A stretch of DNA of 64,000 nucleotides from Lamellibrachia columna (Eukaryota; Annelida; Polychaeta; Sabellida; Siboglinidae). The DNA lies in the NCBI GenBank assembly GCA_963662155.1, contig OY759264.1, positions 16,633,142 to 16,697,141 on the forward strand, given 5' to 3'. Made by a program: the position numbers and the translations under genes. The notes under the pieces are model-generated. The model searched no databases. It saw nothing but the letters and a program-made list of their open reading frames with translations, and was not told the origin of the DNA. This document shows positions 60,140 through 64,000 of this stretch, one piece after another; the first letter of the stretch is position 1, and each line of letters begins with the position of its first letter.

Positions 60140-63058
60140 CATATGTATACACCTATAAATAGTATAATTATGACATGTCCAACAAAATATTATTTGTCAA
60201 CCTATCCTTTCCGTATTATGTACATGAACCTAACTGATAATTATGTTTTCTTGTCAATCATGGACACCAGCCTGCGTTGACGCGCATTAACAAACAGCTG
60301 GAACTATTCATGTAAAGTATGTATTGGCGCATTCGCTAGGTGGCGCCACATATTCACCTGCGCCATCGACAGAACGTCCGTCAACAACCGCATCGCAGCG
60401 AAATATCGCCCATTAACGTGGACAGTTACATGCAATTGTCTTTGCTTATTAATTAAGATAACTCTGTAATATCATAAAACACATGTCTTATTATTATCAT
60501 CACAAAGTATCATAGACGCATACCTGTAGATTCCTGTGGTCTGGTATTGCCGAATAATGTCACTATTGAGGTTCCCGCGCAGCTCGTATTTTGAAGTTTC
60601 ATATTATCAGCGTGTTTTTTGCCAGCGCTGTGGCTTCTAACGGCAGATTCTCCCATAGCTTTCACATCAAACGAACGTTTGCATATCCGGCAATGTGCCA
60701 AAAAAACATTTGTCGGATTTCGCGCGAGCCATTTGCTATACTTAGGATGTTTTAGCCAGTCGTCTTGAAATCTCGACTTCCCCATTTCGAAAAAATATTC
60801 GAACTACGCTCGGTGAACAAAAGGTCAATGTCTACCCGTACCAAGCATAATGTGGTCTGTTAATCTTTACTTCTGGCCTTGTCAAAATTCAAGGCTTTTC
60901 AAGGCTGCATGCCTGAATTCAAGGATTTCAAGGCCTTGATTTTGAGTTGGTGAAATTTAAGGATTTCAAGGCCCCGTACGGACCCTGACCTATTCATTTA
61001 TTTTGTCGTTGTTGCTTTTATCATTCCAGACCTTCATCGTATTCGCCAGTATGTCTCTTTTGCTGTCACCAAAACTATTGCAACTGCTCTTGTTATCAGG
61101 GCAGGGGTAAATAAAAAAATTAATTGGAATTATCCCATTCAATTCCTGAATTTGAATTGAAAGATTTTGACCAAGCAGAATTTGAAATGAAATTTTTTTA
61201 GTAAGTTGAATTGGAATTGGAAGAATATTAATTGAATTTCATTTTCTTGTGCTGGTGCAATCTGGTTTCATTTTCAATGTGGTCTTCAATCCAACTCTAG
61301 AATTGCATATGAACTCAAAGTCTTTGTAGCAGCTAAACATACATTTGTACACCATTTGAAGGTCTGAGGTGAGAAAATTTATTTTGTCCAAATTTGAACA
61401 AAAGGTCTTCATAGCAATGTTACCATGTGGCAATTGGCAATTTGAAAAAAACTCAGAAGTTCTGCTCAAATCAAACTATGGTGGGGTGTGATAAGCTTAC
61501 TTTGAATTCAATACAGGTTGTAGTTCCTGCTATAAGATAACATTTGTGTCTGTCTGCAAATATCTGAAACCATGCTGTTTGTGTGTGCTAGGAATGTGTG
61601 AAGCTATAGCCACCCCAATGGAGCATTCCAACAATTAGTAATTGGCTTGCTACTCCTGCATTTTTGTCTTTCAGCAGGTATTTCTGAAACCATCAAATGA
61701 TCAGCCTACTGGTCTTTTCATGTTGTTTGAATAACAGCTCTGCCATTGTCTGTACATTGTAATTACATTCACAGTTCACCCCTGCAACAAAGTCTAGACA
61801 GCTTTAATCATCTAATTTTTATCTACTTCTTTCCCAGTCTTAAGACAAATGTCGGAACTAGAGCTTTTTCAGTTGCTGCCCTGACTCTGTGGAACTCACT
61901 CCATGTTAGTGGTAAGTCTGTAGGAATTATAACAGCATTTCACCATAAACTAAAAACCGACCTGTTTAAACCTGCTTATCCTCCATAGCTCCCCAGCGTA
62001 CCAATCCAACTATTTACAACTGGAACTGCTTATCGATTAGGAACTGCTTAACCCCTTTTTGTTTTGGAGCGCTGCTGAGCTTGGGTCTCCAAAGGATTTT
62101 AGCGCAATAGAAGTGTTTTATATTGTATTGTAAAAGTGGCTCCATCTCTATGTACCATAACATAGTGATATTCACACTTTTTCAAGTTACCTGATATAAT
62201 GATCAAAGTAAATTGTTTCAATGATTATAACAAAAGTGTGCAGTCTTTTATTGAACTGGCTGCATATAATATTTAAACTATTCACACACTACAGCTCTGA
62301 ACATCAATGAACCTGATTCATAATGAGCTAAATGAATTGAGGAGGGTCATAAGACAGATTTACTTCGCTCATTCTTACCTTTGCCGCATCAGAGGAATAT
62401 TCGCCATGTTTGCTGCTGATACAGCAATGAACGGAACAAATCGCTGAAGCAACGGTGACGCCCTCTGTTGAAACAAATTTGTGTGTTAGTTAAACAAGTT
62501 TCGTATTATCCAATCATCCAATCAATTTTGTTTTTCAACTGTCATATGTGTTGCACTTACATAAAAAACTGATCCCAATAATTACGAGAGCTACGAGGTT
62601 TCAAAATGTATGTACATAAAATTAAATCAACAGGTTTTGCTGGAAAATGGCAGTGCATCAAAAGTATATGTGCTTTATCAAGATTTTTCCAGTTGAAACA
62701 AATCTGCATAAAAATGTACACCTCCCCAAAATGTGTTGCACACGAAAAATCAATATAATGTGGCAGGTCTGAATGAAATTAATAAGGACGGATCCCTGCA
62801 CGAGACATTGATAACATGTTTCCTGGCTGCTAATAGTAATCAATAATCATAATGATAATCATGTGTATAATTACAGTTAATTACGTGTTATACATTATAA
62901 TGATAAATGCATAAAACACATATTGTCAATCATTTTTCCTAAAATTATAAATTGTTATCAACAAGAGCAGTATTGACTGATACCTTTCCTAGGAACCTCT
63001 TGAAGCCGACGGCCGTCACTACAGCACATGATGTCGCACTCACATATGCCGTGGTGAT
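52011..63058 (-). CDS. SFXN2: Sideroflexin-2 (SFXN2), C-terminal 181 aa; 5' part outside window
   Basis: Seven minus-strand exons joined in consistent phase: 63058-62984, 62464-62379, 57504-57444, 55498-55432, 54811-54712, 53020-52973, 52119-52011. Landmarks: AYVSATSCAVVTAVGF, PFIAVSAANMANIPLMRQ (family motif), AAVKGISQVTTSRIAIAAPG, PVIMDRLEKQ, MVPVGCALFPQK, and the terminal YFNKGL before TAA, the family signature. The PVIMDRLEKQ and CALFPQK blocks resemble SFXN2 most as I recall the human paralogues. Known: sideroflexins are multi-pass carriers of the mitochondrial inner membrane, with SFXN1/2/3 implicated in serine import for one-carbon metabolism and in iron/haem homeostasis. Human SFXN2 is about 322 aa, so about 140 N-terminal residues lie to the right. 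An hAT-like transposon sits in the intron between the second and third exons here. Confidence 0.88.
52120..52972. other. SFXN2 last intron
   Basis: About 850 bp of AT-rich intron with no exon, array or mobile element that I recognise. Confidence 0.6.
52973..53020 (-). CDS. SFXN2: SFXN2 exon (FLLIMVPVGCALFPQK)
   Basis: 48 bp, starting with the third base of Phe and ending AAA AG. Encodes the last membrane helix region LLIMVPVGCALFPQK. Acceptor gttccag, donor AG/GTGACT. Confidence 0.92.
53655..54312. repeat. 51-bp minisatellite in SFXN2 intron
   Basis: About 13 units of tgacagtgacacctgtcagt, gcaccaggtgaaccagctg and actcacagcaca. Each unit contains a short palindrome (gacagtgacacctgtc). A block of about four units is itself duplicated (53680-53875 and 53880-54085), with the ctgcaacg variant marking block ends. 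Confidence 0.95.
54342..54597. mobile_element. 256-bp mariner-type MITE
   Basis: Terminal inverted repeats CTGTATTCAACCTAATAA (left) and CTGTGTTCGACCTATTAA (right, complement), flanked by TA on both sides (54340-54341, 54598-54599) as expected for Tc1/mariner-type insertion. No coding capacity. A partial relative lies at 25838. Confidence 0.8.
54712..54811 (-). CDS. SFXN2: SFXN2 exon (PVIMDRLEKQ)
   Basis: 100 bp encoding VMPVIMDRLEKQRWFSQMRP and LHMPFQTVMIGC plus two bases of Phe. Acceptor tgttgcag, donor TT/GTATGT. Matches the SFXN2 LPVIMERLEK block. Confidence 0.93.
55432..55498 (-). CDS. SFXN2: SFXN2 exon (APGM)
   Basis: 67 bp encoding YAAVKGISQVTTSRIAIAAP and GM plus one base. Acceptor gtttcag, donor T/GTTAGT. 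Aligns with the family AAxxGITQVVxSRIxMxAPGM. Confidence 0.92.
55680..55932. repeat. 25-bp minisatellite in SFXN2 intron
   Basis: About ten nearly identical units of catgcgtgcacgcttacatc plus aacaa. Not related to an exon. Confidence 0.97.
55933..57443. other. SFXN2 intron, unassigned
   Basis: About 1.5 kb without a recognised exon or mobile element, apart from a short (gttc)n at about 57317-57334. Confidence 0.55.
57444..57504 (-). CDS. SFXN2: SFXN2 exon (ELTEGISLHDENKNR)
   Basis: 61 bp: the final base of a split Ser, then ELTEGISLHDENKNRICDSK. Aligns with family RELxxGIxVxDENGN. Acceptor gcttcag, donor AAG/GTATTT. Note that the usual MRQ(R/Q)EL reads MRQSEL here. Confidence 0.92.
57870..60785 (-). 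pseudogene. hAT-like transposase with BED-type zinc finger, disabled
   Basis: Exon 1 (60785 to about 60528) has KSRFQDDWLKHPKYSKWLAR and a CxxC ... HxxxxxH finger (HCRICKRSF ... RSHSAGKKH). Exon 2 starts near 59995 after ttgtag and runs through SCMETDRLFQLMFPDSTVAK, NKQMDIHIRFFDDGR, GSCGLHVVHNAF, MHRWVENARVASRALLVL to the C-terminal dimerisation-type motif LSHGQATVERGFS and a charged tail with YLEAEKEKVLKQN. Lesions seen: a frameshift near 59650 (after DSFVILF), an in-frame TAG near 58709, a frameshift near 58275 (after RGFS) and an in-frame TGA near 58160. It is therefore not a working gene. Confidence 0.8.
60066..60140. repeat. (TA)n in the hAT transposase intron
   Basis: TA run centred on acatgt, so the whole block is self-complementary. 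Confidence 0.95.
61105..61245. mobile_element. Relic of the aattgaatt repeat family
   Basis: Words such as attcctgaatttgaattgaa and agattttgacca match the ends of the insert at 7497-8318. Short and degenerate. Confidence 0.4.
61760..62125 (+). mobile_element. LINE 3' end (CR1/L2-like)
   Basis: The plus strand reads TRAFSVAALTLWNSLHVSGK, then FHHKLKTDLFKPAY before a stop. This is the standard end of CR1/L2/Rex-type RT proteins (RAFSVAAP-LWNSLP ... FK--LKT-LF). A non-coding tail follows (gcgctgctgagcttgggtct). 5'-truncated, as usual for LINEs, in an SFXN2 intron. Confidence 0.75.
62379..62464 (-). CDS. SFXN2: SFXN2 exon (AANMANIPLMRQ)
   Basis: 86 bp: RASPLLQRFVPFIAVSAANM and ANIPLMRQ plus two bases. 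Holds the family motif PFxAVxAANxxNIPxMR. Acceptor caacag, donor AG/GTAAGA. Confidence 0.95.
62984..63058 (-). CDS. SFXN2: SFXN2 exon, most upstream in window
   Basis: 75 bp, 25 codons: ITTAYVSATSCAVVTAVGFK and RFLGK. The acceptor is caggcag; an alternative AG four bases earlier exists, and the choice depends on upstream exons outside the window. Donor AAG/GTATCA. Confidence 0.88.
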
Positions 63059-63603
63059 CTGCCTGAAAATAGACCGAACTCACTCATCAGAGAATATCAC
63101 TTTGTTGGGATGCACATACATATAATAAAGTACAGAAAAACAACCAAGAACATGTGTTGAATTAAATAAATTATTACGTACTTTACTGTATCTGGCTACA
63201 GTAAATAATAAAATAAAGGCTACTGAAAATCATAGATCATGAACAAATTTGTGTAAATGAGCAGCTACTGAATATTGAATAGTTAGTGATTTCAATTAGT
63301 CTTGGGTCAAACTGTGACACAGGCCTGTGTGACACATCTACTGCTGTAGTGTAGTGAGTAGTTTCTAGTGCAAGCACTTCACATTCTTGCTTTCAGCATC
63401 AGTCGCCAGCTAGCTCCTTCACAGGGGTGAAAAGGGACACGAGTGCACAAGCCTCCCCTGCTGGTACGCAGCCTCTCCATAGACAAGACTAGCATAACCT
63501 CCGTGAGGTGCACCCTGGTAACTAAACAGCCTACGGCCCCAGGCTAACATGTTAGATATCTAGGAGAGGGAAAACTCTGATTTCAAACCATGAGCTGAGT
63601 GAA
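63059..63603. other. SFXN2 intron, no exon seen
   Basis: No further SFXN2 exon, array or mobile element recognised before the SINE; the N-terminal exons must lie to the right of the window. Confidence 0.5.
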
Positions 63604-63927
63604 AAAGATACATTCTTATATAGCGCGTTATCCAGTCCGTAGGACCGCTCAAAGCTCTTTACACTTCACCCCCTGGCAGACCTGTTCATTCCAAGGCCAT
63701 CTCAACTTCTCTGGGAAGCATTCAGCCATGCTGCAATTGCGTGAAGACTATTCGTTCACATTTCCACCACTGTCTGTATTGCCAGGTACTCATTTATACA
63801 GCTGAGTGAACTGTGGCAACGTGGGGTGATCAAACTTGCCAAAGGTTCGAAGCGACCGCAGTGGGATTTGAAACCGAGTTCTCTTGATTGAGAGTCTGGC
63901 CTGCTAATCAGTATGTCATCGGGCCCC
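63604..63927 (-). mobile_element. tRNA-derived SINE, minus-strand copy
   Basis: The reverse complement shows the same head (B-box-like ggtttcaaatccc), body (ggtcgcttcgaacctttggc) and tail (gcgctatataagaatgtatc) as the SINE at 18181-18511. Most of the length matches well, so both are fairly young copies. Confidence 0.85.
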
Positions 63928-64000
63928 ATTAGTGAGTGAGTGAGTGAGTGAATGAGTGTGAAACCATCATGGCTCTATTTGAAAATAGTGAATGAATTTA

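Larger units (their letters stand above)
57729..60987 (-). mobile_element. hAT-like DNA transposon, 3.26 kb, decayed
   Basis: Ends in CAGGGTCCGTAC inverted repeats, with subterminal ttcaaggcc words iterated at both ends; flanked by an exact 6-bp duplication ACCTAT (57723-57728 and 60988-60993). It carries a spliced transposase on the minus strand, the same strand as the host SFXN2 gene, whose intron it occupies. A 6-bp duplication is unusual for classical hAT (8 bp), though minor hAT groups with shorter duplications are, as I recall, catalogued. Confidence 0.85.

Overview
This is eukaryotic animal DNA. It is AT-rich, with genes split by GT-AG introns, tRNA-derived SINEs, non-LTR (LINE) fragments, DNA transposons and a very high load of tandem minisatellites. 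I see no operons, CRISPR arrays, rRNA genes or free tRNA genes. The protein-coding content is three conserved animal genes, found by assembling exons by eye from splice sites, reading phase and recalled family sequences. The many long open frames inside tandem arrays are artefacts. The organism looks like an invertebrate deuterostome. A cephalochordate (amphioxus) is my best guess, because minisatellites spanning exon-intron junctions have, as I recall, been described there, but this is not proven.

Layout. 1-2.9 kb: downstream flank of TMEM230 with a LINE tail. 3.0-5.5 kb, minus strand: complete TMEM230 coding sequence in three exons (108 aa). 5.5-10.4 kb: a 64-bp array grown from the TMEM230 start region, a broken minus-strand LINE with a nested insert, a 432-bp inverted-repeat element with an 8-bp target duplication, and an inverted-repeat element ending about 100 bp before the Sec15 start. 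10.46-45.56 kb, plus strand: complete Sec15/EXOC6 exocyst gene, 23 exons in the basic form (825 aa), plus a mutually exclusive alternative to exon 15 and a candidate 48-bp cassette exon. Its introns hold a defective PIF/Harbinger transposon, LINE and SINE copies, and about a dozen arrays. 45.5-52.0 kb: convergent 3' ends of Sec15 and SFXN2, each running into an array that repeats its own terminal codons. 52.0-63.06 kb, minus strand: the C-terminal 181 aa of sideroflexin-2 (seven exons; the 5' part lies beyond the window), with a decayed 3.26-kb hAT-like transposon in one intron. The right end carries a second full SINE copy.

TMEM230 (vesicle membrane protein) and Sec15 (exocyst subunit, Rab effector) are head to head and both serve vesicle traffic; SFXN2 is a mitochondrial inner-membrane carrier and is functionally unrelated.

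The main novelty has two parts. First, at least eleven exon edges in three unrelated genes (splice donors, splice acceptors, a start codon, two stop codons) sit at the edge of a tandem array whose unit is a copy of, or starts exactly at, that edge. Second, Sec15 carries a pair of homologous 112-bp exons (15A and 15B) encoding 38 residues each at about 50% identity. Their phase makes joint inclusion frameshifting, so they look like mutually exclusive exons in the C-terminal half of Sec15, with a possible decayed third copy between them.
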